59,682 bases of DNA from an uncultured Brevibacillus sp. (GCF_947502445.1 NZ_CANMZW010000038.1:1-59682), one strand, 5' to 3'. Shown: positions 17,285 through 26,081, counted from the first letter of the stretch. Made by a program: numbers and translations. The notes: generated by a model from the letters alone, not told the origin.

Positions 17285-18136
17285 TCAGAGAGGCGACATG
17301 GCGTCGCCAGATTTTCTCGTGGGGTCTGAACGCTTGGCAATCTCCATGAGGACAGGATAATGATCAGACGGTCCAATAGGAGGAGCGGTTGCCTGGAGAA
17401 ATTGCAGGTCATGCGAAAGGAAGATACGATCCAGCTCCTTGAGTGATTGCTTGCTTCTTAAGGTGCCGAGCACAAGATGCTGCTCAAACAAGGGATCCTG
17501 GAGCAGGATGCGCACCGAATCAAGCAAGGAATTATCCGCATACATATTAAAATCACCGAGCAATACGCCAGTATCTCCAGCTTTTTTTTGTAAATAAGTG
17601 TAGAGCGATTGGATTTGTTCGGGATGTTCAGACGCTTTAACGCCCAGATGCGTTGTGTATACATGCAGGGGTGTTCCGTACCAATCCAAGGTCACATCAA
17701 GCAGACTGCGCGGCTCCCATGTTGCTGGCAACGGGGTGGAAGCCGCATGCAGGATCGGATATTTACTGAGTACGGCATTACCGTACGTGCCGAAGAGAAA
17801 ATCGATGGACGGGGCATAGGCATAATTCATGTGCAAGCTCGCTGCTATGGCGGCGACCTGATTGGTAAACGATGAGCGCGGAAGGGTATTGTCTACCTCC
17901 TGCAAAGCGATGATATCTGCCGAAAGTGGGCGGAGGGCAGCTACAACCTTTTCGGGGTCGGCGTTCCCCTGATCATCCCTGCAGCCGCGAATATTGTACG
18001 TAACAACTTGGAGTCGATCTACGTAATAACTTTGGACAGCAGGTGCAGAAGAGGTCAAGTTGTGGATGAGCACCGAGCCTTGCGAAAAATGGAACAGGAT
18101 AAGAAACAATGTGAGCGGCAGCCAGACTTTGCGCAA
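17285..18136 (-). CDS. Secreted endonuclease/exonuclease/phosphatase family protein
   Basis: This 283-residue protein has a hydrophobic N-terminal segment (about residues 4-25) that looks like a signal peptide or anchor, followed by an EEP fold. The metal and catalytic motifs are present: YNIRG, LQEVD (catalytic Glu), GDFN (Asp-Asn), LDRIF and SDHYPV (Asp-His). The family includes DNase I-like nucleases, sphingomyelinases and lipid phosphatases; an exported member could act on extracellular nucleic acid or lipids. It is convergent with the lipoprotein gene and divergent from refZ. Confidence 0.87.
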   Translation of the reverse strand: MRKVWLPLTLFLILFHFSQGSVLIHNLTSSAPAVQSYYVDRLQVVTYNIRGCRDDQGNADPEKVVAALRPLSADIIALQEVDNTLPRSSFTNQVAAIAASLHMNYAYAPSIDFLFGTYGNAVLSKYPILHAASTPLPATWEPRSLLDVTLDWYGTPLHVYTTHLGVKASEHPEQIQSLYTYLQKKAGDTGVLLGDFNMYADNSLLDSVRILLQDPLFEQHLVLGTLRSKQSLKELDRIFLSHDLQFLQATAPPIGPSDHYPVLMEIAKRSDPTRKSGDAMSPL

Positions 18137-18225
18137 GGACTCACCTCCGCTTCTATCGAAAAGTCCTCGGTAGAGGTATTTTTATCATAGCGCCTCAAGA
18201 GATAGGAGGAATACTGGAAAACTTT

Positions 18226-18263
18226 GTCGAACATACAACAGGACTATCTTTTTACGTCGAACA
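18226..18263. repeat. Direct repeat GTCGAACA upstream of refZ
   Basis: GTCGAACA occurs at 18226-18233 and again at 18256-18263, exactly 30 bases apart, about three helical turns. A TACAAT -10-like hexamer follows at 18269-18274. The spacing suggests an operator for a DNA-binding protein on one helix face; RefZ itself is a candidate by proximity only. Confidence 0.4.
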
Positions 18264-18346
18264 GTCTGTACAATGGGAAAGATGCCTGACTGGCCTTGGT
18301 GTCTGGTCCGTTTTCTTAAAATCGGAACAGGAGGAAAAGAAAGGCA

Positions 18347-19003
18347 ATGGATCAAACCAAATTACGTATTCTGTCTGCAGCCGCGAAGCTGTTTGACATA
18401 CATGGCTACAAAGGAACGTCTGTTCGCCATATTGCCGAGGAGGCTCAGGTAAACTCCGCATTAATTTCCTATCACTTTCATGGGAAACAGGGTGTGCTGG
18501 AAACCTTGATAGCCTCCTATTTCGAGACTTTATTTAGGCGCGTCGAAGAATTGGTAGAGGAGCAAAGGGATGCTTCTTCGTACCAACAGCTGGAACAAAT
18601 GGTTCATCTCTATGTAAGCTTTCAAACAGAGCATGCGGCGATCACGAGGTTTATACAAAGAGAGCTGAGTGTCGAGTCTATGCTGGCACGTGAAGTACTG
18701 ACGCTGTATATTAGTCGTTGGAAGCATGGTCTGTCGCAGGTAATCGAGGGCGGAATTGCTTCTGGCGATTTTTTGTCCGTATCGGTTGATCGAGTTGTTT
18801 TGGCTCTTGGAAGCCTGATGAACTATCCATTTTTGCAACCGCAAATGGTTCGCCAAGTATATGATTTGGAACCATCCGATGAGGAGTTTGCTCGGTGGCT
18901 GGAAGCATCGGCAATGCGCTATTTAGCGGCATGCTTGCTTCCTGTTGACACGCAGCTACGTCCTCCCATGAATGAATACGCTAAGGGGTTGTATAACAAG
19001 TGA
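18347..19003 (+). CDS. refZ: RefZ-like TetR-family regulator of FtsZ
   Basis: RefZ is a TetR-fold DNA-binding protein that acts on FtsZ at the start of sporulation and helps position the polar septum. The 218-residue protein has a TetR helix-turn-helix (about residues 22-48: GTSVRHIAEEAQVNSALISY) and shares features with B. subtilis RefZ in the ligand-domain region, including RFIQREL (compare RFVQREV) and PFLQPQ (compare PYLQPQ). Its position directly before ezrA and near dgcP supports orthology. An AACAGGAGGAAAAG site precedes the ATG. Its TGA overlaps the next gene's GTG start by four bases. Confidence 0.85.
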   Translation: MDQTKLRILSAAAKLFDIHGYKGTSVRHIAEEAQVNSALISYHFHGKQGVLETLIASYFETLFRRVEELVEEQRDASSYQQLEQMVHLYVSFQTEHAAITRFIQRELSVESMLAREVLTLYISRWKHGLSQVIEGGIASGDFLSVSVDRVVLALGSLMNYPFLQPQMVRQVYDLEPSDEEFARWLEASAMRYLAACLLPVDTQLRPPMNEYAKGLYNK

Positions 19004-21465
19004 AACGAAAACTATTCATGCTCTGTTTGGCAGGCATGTTGCTATATACGAATCCGGCCTATGCCACACCATTTCCCGATAAAACGGACCAAATCGTTCA
19101 GGACTCTGACAAATACCTGAAAAAAGAAGACATTACCAAATTCGAAGCTACGCTGAAGGATACGCCAGGAACCTACAAGGTAGTCGTTGTAGAGAGCACG
19201 TCTCCAGAAGCAGAGAGCCCCGATGATTACGCCAACAAGCTTTTTAATAACTATAATTTACCTGACGATGCACTTATGGTTGTTCTCAATATGGAGACGG
19301 AGACGCTCGGCGTATACGCTGGTCCTAGCCTGCAAGAAAAAGGGGCTAACGAGGAGATGATCAAGGAAAAAATCACTTCCTACTACGAGCCCTTCCGCAA
19401 CCAAAAGCAATATTCTACCGGAATCCAAACGCTGATTACGGAAATTCATGCGGAAATCAACCGTTTGGAGAGTAAAACAGGACAAGCAGCGGCTACTGAC
19501 GCGACGAATGCAGCAAAAGAAGAACCAAAGGAGGACGCAGCAGCGCTCGGCGGCATTCCTTGGTGGATATACGTGATTGGCGCAATATTTGCTGGACTAT
19601 CGATTGGTTTGATTTATGCGATGATTCGCCGACGCTCCATTTTTGCCCAAGTAGATGATGTAGAGGATTGGAAGGAAGAGCTGGTAGAGAAAATCAATGT
19701 GATCGAGGTTGATAAGCCAATGCGTCGCTCCAGCGGTACAACGGAAGTGCGCTACCACCATTTGGCAGATCAAAAGGAAAATCTGCTGCGCAACCGTATT
19801 CCTGATGTTGAGATGATGATTTTAGATGCGGAGGAAGCGTGCGACCGTTTCCGATTTTCTCTCGCATTGGGGATGCTGGATGAAGCAAGGGAGACACTCA
19901 CTCAGATTGAACAGGAACTAGGCGAGCTAAAGACAGATACAACTCAGGTGACAGTGACGAAACTGGAAAATAAAGTCGTCATCCCTGAAATCGGCAAGCT
20001 GGTTGAGCAGATTGAACGGCGCTTGTCTGATTTGCGACTGGAATACGGATTGTCTTTTCACGAGTTGAAAGCATCGCTTGATGAGGTAGAGACGATGCGC
20101 AGCATGATTAAAACATCCAGAGCTGCAGGGGATGACCTGCAAGCCTACAACACGACTCTGAAAGCACAGCAGCAGCTTGAGCAAATCAGCGGCACGATGG
20201 AGCAGATTCCAACCCTCGTCCATCGCGTGAAAAAAGAAATGCCAGAAGAGTTCAAGCAGCTGGAACAAGGAATTGATCAGGCAGTCCGAGACGGCTATCA
20301 TTTCAATCCGGATACATTGGAAAATGCTCTATTGCAGGCGAAGCAGCTTCTTTCAGCTTCCAAAAGCGCCTTGGAAGAGGGTAGCCTGGAGACGTTGGTT
20401 ACTCATCAAAAGGCGTTTGAAGTATTGATTGACACCACATACCAAACCATAGAAGAAGGCCTTGTTGCAAAGCGTGAAATTGCAGCTACTGCGACAGCGC
20501 CTGCCGATGTGGAGGTAGCGAAGCCGATTCTAGAAGAACCGATTGTGCTTCATGACCCGGTTGAGCTTGCTCCATTCTTTGAAGAACCGAAGCAGCAAGA
20601 GGCCTCGGAAAAAGAAAGAGCAGAAGTGCCAGGCGATGTGATATTGCCTGAGTGGGATACAGAGTCGGAAGAGACCGTCGAACGAAAGACCTCTCGTGCT
20701 GAAGAGAAAAGGTCACAGCCGGTTGAAGATGCAGTACAGCCGCACATGACCACCACGGAGCTGAGCGAGGCGGAAAGACTTGTCTTGCTTCAAGCAGTGC
20801 AGCAGTCAAAGAAAACGTCAGCTGCGCCACCAGAAAGCTCAAAACCACACAGTAAAGCAGTTGAACCACAGCCAGTGATAGAAAAACAGCCTGCGGAGGA
20901 AGAGGAATACGAGCTCGTGATTCCGATGCCTGCTGCCAAGCAGGAAGAGTTTGTACCAGCAGTTGAGGAGCCAGAGCTGCTTGTGATCGAGACGGAGGAT
21001 GACGCCCTGGATGAGCTGGAGCGCATCTCCAATACACTTGTGCGTATCCGTCAGCAAATCAAGCGCAGCTATCTCCCGGGTATCCCTGACCAGCTGAAAT
21101 ACATGTTTGAAGAAATTATTCAGACGCTTGCTCGCGTGCAAAGCATTATGGATGAATATCGCTATGATTTGGAAGAAGTGGCGATACTCATACAGGACGC
21201 GAATGATCTCGTGGAAGAGACAGAAAAAATGGCTGAGCGAATCATCGCTACATGCCAGTTGGCGGAGGGAGCCATTCAATACACCAACCGCTATCGCCGT
21301 CAAAATCGCCAAGTAAACGAGCTGCTGACCAAGGCAGAACAGTCCTTTAGACAGCTGGCTTTTGCGGAAGCATACCAGCTTGCTGAAGATGCTCGCCTCG
21401 TCGTAGAAGGAGCGCCAGTTGAAGAAGAGTCGGGCTGGCTATTGCGCCGCAAGAAAAAGGGGTGA
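19000..21465 (+). CDS. ezrA: EzrA-like septation ring regulator with an N-terminal extracellular TPM domain
   Basis: EzrA binds FtsZ and limits extra Z-rings. This 821-residue protein differs from the usual layout. Residues 1-22 are a signal peptide (ending AYA), about 30-155 form a TPM (TLP18.3/Psb32/MOLO-1) domain outside the cell, and 186-208 are a membrane helix. Coiled coil follows that parallels EzrA just after its own helix: VEDWKEEL, then DAEEACDRFRFSLA (EzrA: DAEENADKYRFKKA). A Pro/Glu-rich linker (about 500-660) replaces the middle spectrin-like repeats, and the C-terminus resembles EzrA again (IQYTNRYRRQ...LLTKAEQSF). The GTG start overlaps the refZ stop, so the two are translationally coupled. 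Confidence 0.85.
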   Translation: MKRKLFMLCLAGMLLYTNPAYATPFPDKTDQIVQDSDKYLKKEDITKFEATLKDTPGTYKVVVVESTSPEAESPDDYANKLFNNYNLPDDALMVVLNMETETLGVYAGPSLQEKGANEEMIKEKITSYYEPFRNQKQYSTGIQTLITEIHAEINRLESKTGQAAATDATNAAKEEPKEDAAALGGIPWWIYVIGAIFAGLSIGLIYAMIRRRSIFAQVDDVEDWKEELVEKINVIEVDKPMRRSSGTTEVRYHHLADQKENLLRNRIPDVEMMILDAEEACDRFRFSLALGMLDEARETLTQIEQELGELKTDTTQVTVTKLENKVVIPEIGKLVEQIERRLSDLRLEYGLSFHELKASLDEVETMRSMIKTSRAAGDDLQAYNTTLKAQQQLEQISGTMEQIPTLVHRVKKEMPEEFKQLEQGIDQAVRDGYHFNPDTLENALLQAKQLLSASKSALEEGSLETLVTHQKAFEVLIDTTYQTIEEGLVAKREIAATATAPADVEVAKPILEEPIVLHDPVELAPFFEEPKQQEASEKERAEVPGDVILPEWDTESEETVERKTSRAEEKRSQPVEDAVQPHMTTTELSEAERLVLLQAVQQSKKTSAAPPESSKPHSKAVEPQPVIEKQPAEEEEYELVIPMPAAKQEEFVPAVEEPELLVIETEDDALDELERISNTLVRIRQQIKRSYLPGIPDQLKYMFEEIIQTLARVQSIMDEYRYDLEEVAILIQDANDLVEETEKMAERIIATCQLAEGAIQYTNRYRRQNRQVNELLTKAEQSFRQLAFAEAYQLAEDARLVVEGAPVEEESGWLLRRKKKG

Positions 21466-21475
21466 GTGAACGCCC

Positions 21476-21673
21476 ATGTACTTTCCCATCTTTTTAATCG
21501 TTATGGGGATTGTGCTTATGCTACAACCGCGAACCCAGCGCTGGAAAACACGCATGGACACCTTTTTCCAAGGGAATGAGAAGCGCGTGAAACAGCGTGC
21601 CAATACGTTTTTTATATTGGGCTTCGCGTTTATTTTGGCAGGGTTTGCCTATCTGTACAGATTTGTTGGCTAA
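21476..21673 (+). CDS. Small two-helix membrane protein
   Basis: A 65-residue protein with two hydrophobic segments (about residues 2-17 and 43-62) joined by a basic loop rich in Arg/Lys. No family is recognised. It begins 10 bases after the ezrA-like gene, behind GGGGTGAG, and ends just before a strong terminator, so it is probably the last gene of refZ-ezrA-orf. Its position suggests a membrane partner of the division protein, which is inference only. Confidence 0.75.
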   Translation: MYFPIFLIVMGIVLMLQPRTQRWKTRMDTFFQGNEKRVKQRANTFFILGFAFILAGFAYLYRFVG

Positions 21674-21677
21674 TTTG

Positions 21678-21741
21678 AAAAAACACCCGTTGCGAGAAAG
21701 GACTTCACTACTGAAGCCTTGTCGCAACGGGTGTTTTCTTT
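21678..21741 (+). terminator. Terminator of the refZ-ezrA operon
   Basis: A perfect 15-bp stem (AAACACCCGTTGCGA with TCGCAACGGGTGTTT, outer arms at 21681 and 21736), an inner TTCA/TGAA pair and a T-rich tail. Confidence 0.9.
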
Positions 21742-21835
21742 ATGACCAAATAAGGAAGAAGAGCAAAAAAAAGAAGCGCCGCTCACCAGGGCGACACTCC
21801 ATCTAGGGAAGATAAAAGGGAGTAAAGGTGTCATG

Positions 21836-21897
21836 ACCAGCACCTTGCAACTAGGGGGGAGCAAGGTGCTGGTACACTCTTGTGGAAAAAGAGTACC
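21836..21897. other. Two tandem hairpins in a convergent intergenic gap
   Basis: ACCAGCACCTTGC (21836-21848) and its exact complement (21861-21873) form a 13-bp stem around a 12-base loop containing AGGGGGGA. Directly after it, ACTCTT and AAGAGT (about 21875-21894) form a second hairpin. Neither has a T-tract on either strand, so simple termination is unlikely. Confidence 0.5.
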
Positions 21898-21943
21898 TTA
21901 CTTAGTAGTTCCCCTATCGAAACATGTTTAAACCTAAAATCTT

Positions 21944-23224
21944 TTAAAAAATTCCTAATGATTCTTTAGCACTATATGTTCCAGCGACATGTCCCGATGA
22001 AAAGGCGATCGTAATGTTGTAGCCACCTGTGTGCGCATGGACATCCATTACTTCACCTGCAAAGTACAGACCTGCCTTGAGCTTGGAGCCCATCGTTTTC
22101 GGATCAATCTCTTTGACGCTGACACCACCACCAGTAATAAAGGCTTCCTGGAGTGAAAGTGTTCCCGTGATGGTGAGAGGAAAGGCCTTGATCGTTTTGG
22201 CAAGCAGCGACCATTCCTGCTTTTTCATATGGCTGAGCGTCGTTTCCTCCGAGATGGAAGATAAAGCGAGCAAGAGTGGAATCATGCGCTCGGGAAGATA
22301 ACCCTTGAGTACATTTTTCACTGCTTTTTTCGGCTGGTCCGCAAGTAGGCTCCAGCTCTCCTTGGCAATTTCATCTGCAGCTTTGCCAGGCATCAAATCG
22401 ATTGTAAGCGAGAGCGGGATGGCTCCATGCTTTCGCTGTGTGATAGAGACATAATGACCCATCCGCAGCGAAGCAGGACCGGAAATCCCAAAATGGGTAA
22501 AGATCAGATCGCCTTCCTGCGTGTTCATCTTTTTCCCGTTTGGGGCGTACAGGGTCATTTCTACCTCCCTGAGTGAGAGGCCTTGCAGAGATTTGTCCAT
22601 GATCCAGGCATCGCTTGCTGTCAGCGGTACTTCAGTGGGATACAGGTCGGTAATCGTATGTCCCGCTGCCTTAGCCCAGGCGTAGCCATCACCCGTAGAG
22701 CCCGTCTGTGGCACGGAGCAACCGCCGACAGCGATAATGACACATCGTGAGGTCAGCTTCTGACCAGACTGCAGCCAAATGCCTGTTACGCGCTCATCGT
22801 CGTAGAGCACCTCTTTTACAGCGCTATTTAACAGGAAGGTAGCGCCTTGGCGTTTTAACAGATCAATCAGAGCCTGCGCCACCGTCACGGCTTTATCTGT
22901 GACCGGAAACATTCGTCCGCGGTCCTCTTCTTTCAAGGCAACACCTAGATCTTCGAAAAAGCGCATGATCTCTCGGTTGCCGAATTGGGCTAACGCACTA
23001 TACATGAAGCGGCCATTGCCAGGCATCTGCTTGATGAGCTCGTCTTGTTCCTTGGCATTGGTCACATTGCAGCGGCCGCCGCCAGAAATAATCAGCTTGC
23101 GTCCCAGTTTGGAACCTTTTTCCACCAGACATACCCGGGCTCCCTGACTGGAGGCAGCAATCGCGGACATGAGGCCAGAAGGACCGCCGCCAATAATGAT
23201 GACATCGTAATTCGTTTGATTCAT
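21944..23224 (-). CDS. ytfP: YtfP/HI0933-type FAD-dependent oxidoreductase
   Basis: The 426-residue flavoprotein of the BaiN/HI0933/YtfP family has an N-terminal dinucleotide-binding motif GGGPSGLMSA (residues 12-21), the family marker GRKLIISGGGRCNVTN (about 41-56), and a C-terminal GGVSVKEIDPKTM...GLYFAGEV block that closes the FAD site. The physiological substrate of the bacillary members is unknown. It is preceded by a TGATACAAT extended -10 on the minus strand near 23271-23279. It is the B. subtilis ytfP counterpart by sequence pattern; that operon context is not kept. Confidence 0.88.
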   Translation of the reverse strand: MNQTNYDVIIIGGGPSGLMSAIAASSQGARVCLVEKGSKLGRKLIISGGGRCNVTNAKEQDELIKQMPGNGRFMYSALAQFGNREIMRFFEDLGVALKEEDRGRMFPVTDKAVTVAQALIDLLKRQGATFLLNSAVKEVLYDDERVTGIWLQSGQKLTSRCVIIAVGGCSVPQTGSTGDGYAWAKAAGHTITDLYPTEVPLTASDAWIMDKSLQGLSLREVEMTLYAPNGKKMNTQEGDLIFTHFGISGPASLRMGHYVSITQRKHGAIPLSLTIDLMPGKAADEIAKESWSLLADQPKKAVKNVLKGYLPERMIPLLLALSSISEETTLSHMKKQEWSLLAKTIKAFPLTITGTLSLQEAFITGGGVSVKEIDPKTMGSKLKAGLYFAGEVMDVHAHTGGYNITIAFSSGHVAGTYSAKESLGIF

Positions 23225-23285
23225 TCGTTCTCGTCCTTTTTTCTAAACGTGTAAGGGTAGGGCAACCCCCATTGTATCATATCAC

Positions 23286-24107
23286 TTAGGATAGAATATC
23301 ACCTAGCGGCCGCTTTTCCAGTACATAACGGACAATGACTTCGTCTCGCACGATGCTGGTTACGGCGTATCCCTGTGCCAGATAGTGGGTGAACAATTGG
23401 CCAGTAGCCTCACGCCAGCGCCGAGCAATCTCGAAGTCAGCACGCTTGACATCCTGGAAGTAAGCAGGGACAGGCAGCAGGAGCACAGGCTCGTCATGAC
23501 TGAGTGAGATGTCGGTCAACTGCGGGATACCATCTATGATTTCGTAGCGGAGAATCTCTGGAGCGTTTTCCGAGTGCACGTTGACAGCTTGTCCTGCACG
23601 ATGGCGAGCTACGCGTCCACTGTCTACAAACCATTCTACGAGGAAGCGATCTGTCGGCAGCCCACGATTAAAATCGTCATTCAACTCACCGTAGCAGTCA
23701 GGCAAGAACGTACGAACGATTCCCCCGAGCTTGACGATATTAAGAACGCCGTTGACCGTTTCTAACGGATCGTACGTCCAGGTAATTTTGGAAAAGCCCT
23801 GCGCTTTTGCCTCGTCCAGCTGCATCCACTTCATTTGTACGCCTAATCCACGCTTGCGATAGTCCGGTAAAAAGCCGAGCATATGTGAGCAAAGATGCGA
23901 TTCACCGTTCGTAAACCCTGGGAAACTATATAAAAACCCAATCAGCTGGTCATCGTCAAAGGCCCCTAAAAACAGACCACCGAATTTGGACATGGTAAGT
24001 GTCATATGGTACGGAATAGAATCATTTGGGTCCCAAATTTTACCTTCCAGTTCTTCTAACAACTCGATTTCTTTTCGTTCTGTTAATTTTCGGAGCGTAA
24101 TTGCCAT
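23286..24107 (-). CDS. GNAT-fold acetyltransferase-like protein (COG3375 type)
   Basis: A 273-residue protein with an N-terminal GNAT domain: LGFLPDYRKRGLGVQMKW (about residues 80-97) carries the acyl-CoA pyrophosphate loop (R-x-x-G-L-G), preceded by FLGAFDDDQLIGFLYSF. The C-terminal half is a second alpha/beta segment typical of the COG3375 predicted acetyltransferases, whose substrate is unknown. Start 24107 is chosen because GGAGGTAG stands eight bases upstream; the open frame extends to 24317 but without a site. It is divergent from the M42 peptidase gene. Confidence 0.82.
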   Translation of the reverse strand: MAITLRKLTERKEIELLEELEGKIWDPNDSIPYHMTLTMSKFGGLFLGAFDDDQLIGFLYSFPGFTNGESHLCSHMLGFLPDYRKRGLGVQMKWMQLDEAKAQGFSKITWTYDPLETVNGVLNIVKLGGIVRTFLPDCYGELNDDFNRGLPTDRFLVEWFVDSGRVARHRAGQAVNVHSENAPEILRYEIIDGIPQLTDISLSHDEPVLLLPVPAYFQDVKRADFEIARRWREATGQLFTHYLAQGYAVTSIVRDEVIVRYVLEKRPLGDILS

Positions 24108-24268
24108 GTTTTCTACCTCCCTGTAGTTCGATTGCTCATTTAGACTGTAATCAGATTCGGGAAAAGAGAACACATTCCTGCTTTCAGGCTGTTGCATCCC
24201 TTTCTTTGTAAGTCGATAATAGAAGTCGACGATAAACATCCGGATTGGATGGAGGAGGTTTGACCACG

Positions 24269-25348
24269 ATGAACAGTCAGTTTCAGCGAGAAGTATGGAA
24301 TCGATTGACGCAAGCACCGGGAGCAGCAGGTTTTGAAGGCCCAGTTCGAGAGATCATGCGGGAATACATAAGCAATTATACAAGTGAAATCGTCTATGAT
24401 AACCTGGGAAGCATTTTTGGTGTCATGCGCGGTGATGAGAACGGTCCGAGAATCATGGTTGCGGGTCATATGGATGAAGTCGGCTTCATGGTATCGCGGA
24501 TTTCGGATAAAGGCTTTATTTCGTTCCAGACACTTGGTGGTTGGTGGGGGCAGGTTTTGCTTGCCCAACGCGTACAAATCGTGTCAGATAAAGGAATCAT
24601 CGAAGGCGTTATCAGCTCGATTCCGCCTCATGTTCTCAGTGACGACCAGCGGAATCGCCCGATGGATATTCGCAATATGTATATCGATATCGGCGTTGAT
24701 TCGCGAGCAGAAGCAGAGCGTCTAGGCGTGCGTCCAGGTCAGCAGATCGTCCCTGTATGTCCGCTTACGGAAATGGCCAATCCAGATCGGATCATGGCAA
24801 AAGCGTGGGATAATCGCTATGGATGCAGCTTAGCCGTAGAGCTGGCAAAAGAGCTGCATGAACATCCCGGACATCCAAATGTCGTATATGTAGGCGCGAC
24901 TGTGCAAGAGGAATTGTCTGGAGCCCGCGGAGCCAAGACAGCCGCTGCCATGATTGAGCCGGATCTGTTCCTGGCTTTGGATGCGAGTCCAGCCAGCGAT
25001 ATTCCGGGGGTTAGAGAAGAAGGAGGAAAATTGGGTGGCGGTCTGTTGATGCGTATTTACGACCCGGGATATGTAATGCCCGTTGGCCTGCGCGAACTCT
25101 TGATTTCCACCTGCGAGGAAGAGAAAATTCCATACCAATTCTACGTGGCAAAAGGTGGGACCGATGCAGGTGTCGTTCAGTACCATGGCAAAGGCGTACC
25201 ATCAGCGGTCATCGGCATCCCATCCCGTTACATTCACAGCCATGCTTCCATTATTGACCGAAAAGATTATGAGGCAGCGAAACGACTGTTATTTTCTGTA
25301 GTTCGCAAACTGGACAGCGCTACATGGGAATCGATCCTGCCACGCTAA
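24269..25348 (+). CDS. ytoP: M42-family aminopeptidase (YtoP-like)
   Basis: This 359-residue M42 metallopeptidase (TET/glutamyl aminopeptidase group) has the metal-binding motifs GHMDEVG (first His-Asp pair), an aspartate in AWDNRYG, catalytic Glu-Glu in VQEELSGARGA, LALDASPASD, and the last histidine in PSRYIHSHAS. M42 enzymes usually form dodecameric tetrahedral particles that trim peptides in the cytoplasm. ATG 24269 has GGAGGAGG (24251-24258) ten bases upstream; a longer frame from 24245 would include the site itself. The next gene starts 20 bases later and is probably co-transcribed. Confidence 0.92.
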   Translation: MNSQFQREVWNRLTQAPGAAGFEGPVREIMREYISNYTSEIVYDNLGSIFGVMRGDENGPRIMVAGHMDEVGFMVSRISDKGFISFQTLGGWWGQVLLAQRVQIVSDKGIIEGVISSIPPHVLSDDQRNRPMDIRNMYIDIGVDSRAEAERLGVRPGQQIVPVCPLTEMANPDRIMAKAWDNRYGCSLAVELAKELHEHPGHPNVVYVGATVQEELSGARGAKTAAAMIEPDLFLALDASPASDIPGVREEGGKLGGGLLMRIYDPGYVMPVGLRELLISTCEEEKIPYQFYVAKGGTDAGVVQYHGKGVPSAVIGIPSRYIHSHASIIDRKDYEAAKRLLFSVVRKLDSATWESILPR

Positions 25349-25367
25349 TGAAACGGAGGTGGCGTAT

Positions 25368-25877
25368 GTGAACGCAATCATTTTGTACACCAGACAACAG
25401 GGCAATGCTACATCATTCGAGTTTAACGTCTTCGATAACCAATTCGCCACCGAAAATCTGGCTGTACGCAAGGTGCTGATGGCGATGCTACAGTCAGTTC
25501 GCCACACGCTGACAGAGCTAGAGATCGAATACAACGACAGTATGCTGGTGGAAAATATCGGAGCCAAACGTGCTGGGGAGCTGCTTCGTTTTCTTGGAGC
25601 GACCAAAGAGAACAGTCAGGAGAACCGCAGCAACGATGTCGTAGTCAGCCGCTCGTTTCGTGCAAAGCTAACTGACGAGCGCTACGATTATTTTTACAAC
25701 CTTACAGATATCGCCCAGCTTTCTCATTATCGGTTAAAAGCGGGAGATGAAGACCGCATCGTATTTTATTTCACCCGCTATTTGCAATTAATTGCACCTG
25801 ATCAAACGTCACATGACGCATTTTTAAACGGCCTACAATCGTTTTCGCTTCCGTACAAATTGGTGCCGATCATGTAA
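25368..25877 (+). CDS. Conserved hypothetical protein
   Basis: A 169-residue soluble, mixed alpha/beta protein without signal peptide or membrane helix. I do not recognise the family. GTG 25368 is preferred over GTG 25359 because GGAGGT (25355-25360) is then eight bases away; the earlier codon overlaps the site. It follows the M42 peptidase by 20 bases and ends before a strong terminator, so the two likely form a two-gene operon. Confidence 0.75.
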   Translation: MNAIILYTRQQGNATSFEFNVFDNQFATENLAVRKVLMAMLQSVRHTLTELEIEYNDSMLVENIGAKRAGELLRFLGATKENSQENRSNDVVVSRSFRAKLTDERYDYFYNLTDIAQLSHYRLKAGDEDRIVFYFTRYLQLIAPDQTSHDAFLNGLQSFSLPYKLVPIM

Positions 25878-25897
25878 GTGATCAGCTCAAATGAATA

Positions 25898-25942
25898 AAA
25901 GTCATTTTGCTCTCGATTGAAAGCAGAATGGCTTTTTCTTTG
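25898..25942 (+). terminator. Terminator of the M42 peptidase operon
   Basis: A 14-bp stem with G-U pairs (AAAGTCATTTTGCT with AGCAGAATGGCTTT) and a TTTTTCTTT tail. Confidence 0.85.
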
Positions 25943-25970
25943 CTTAGGTAGATGGACGATTCGGTCCCTC

Positions 25971-26081
25971 TAATTTTTTGTCCCCGAAACCAGGAGCATC
26001 GTTCTGAACATTTTTAGGCTGGTGATTGCGTTTAGCCGTATGGGGGTGGTTACGTGGGCTGTTGTCTTCCTGTTTGGTCAT
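25971..26081 (-). CDS. Small hydrophilic protein, possibly spore-associated; frame uncertain at the 3' end
   Basis: ATG 26081 follows GGATGATCTCC, and the frame reads MTKQEDNSPRNHPHTAKRNH..., a short Asn/His/Pro/Lys-rich protein of the kind found among minor acid-soluble spore proteins. By my count the frame ends at TAG 25971 (36 residues, ...GFGDKN). One more base in the A-run (T5 on the plus strand, 25975-25979) would give a 45-residue product ending KKLEGPNRPST with TAA at 25945, which looks like a natural C-terminus. I cannot assign a family. It sits directly downstream of the MFS gene on the same strand. Confidence 0.45.

Noticed and set aside
20486..21037. Minus-strand open frame of 183 codons inside the ezrA-like gene
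   Set aside because: It arises from the Glu/Pro-rich linker codons read backwards and has no start signal or domain.
21670..21864. Minus-strand frame of 64 codons in the gap after the ezrA operon
   Set aside because: It is made of terminator and hairpin sequence and has no start site.
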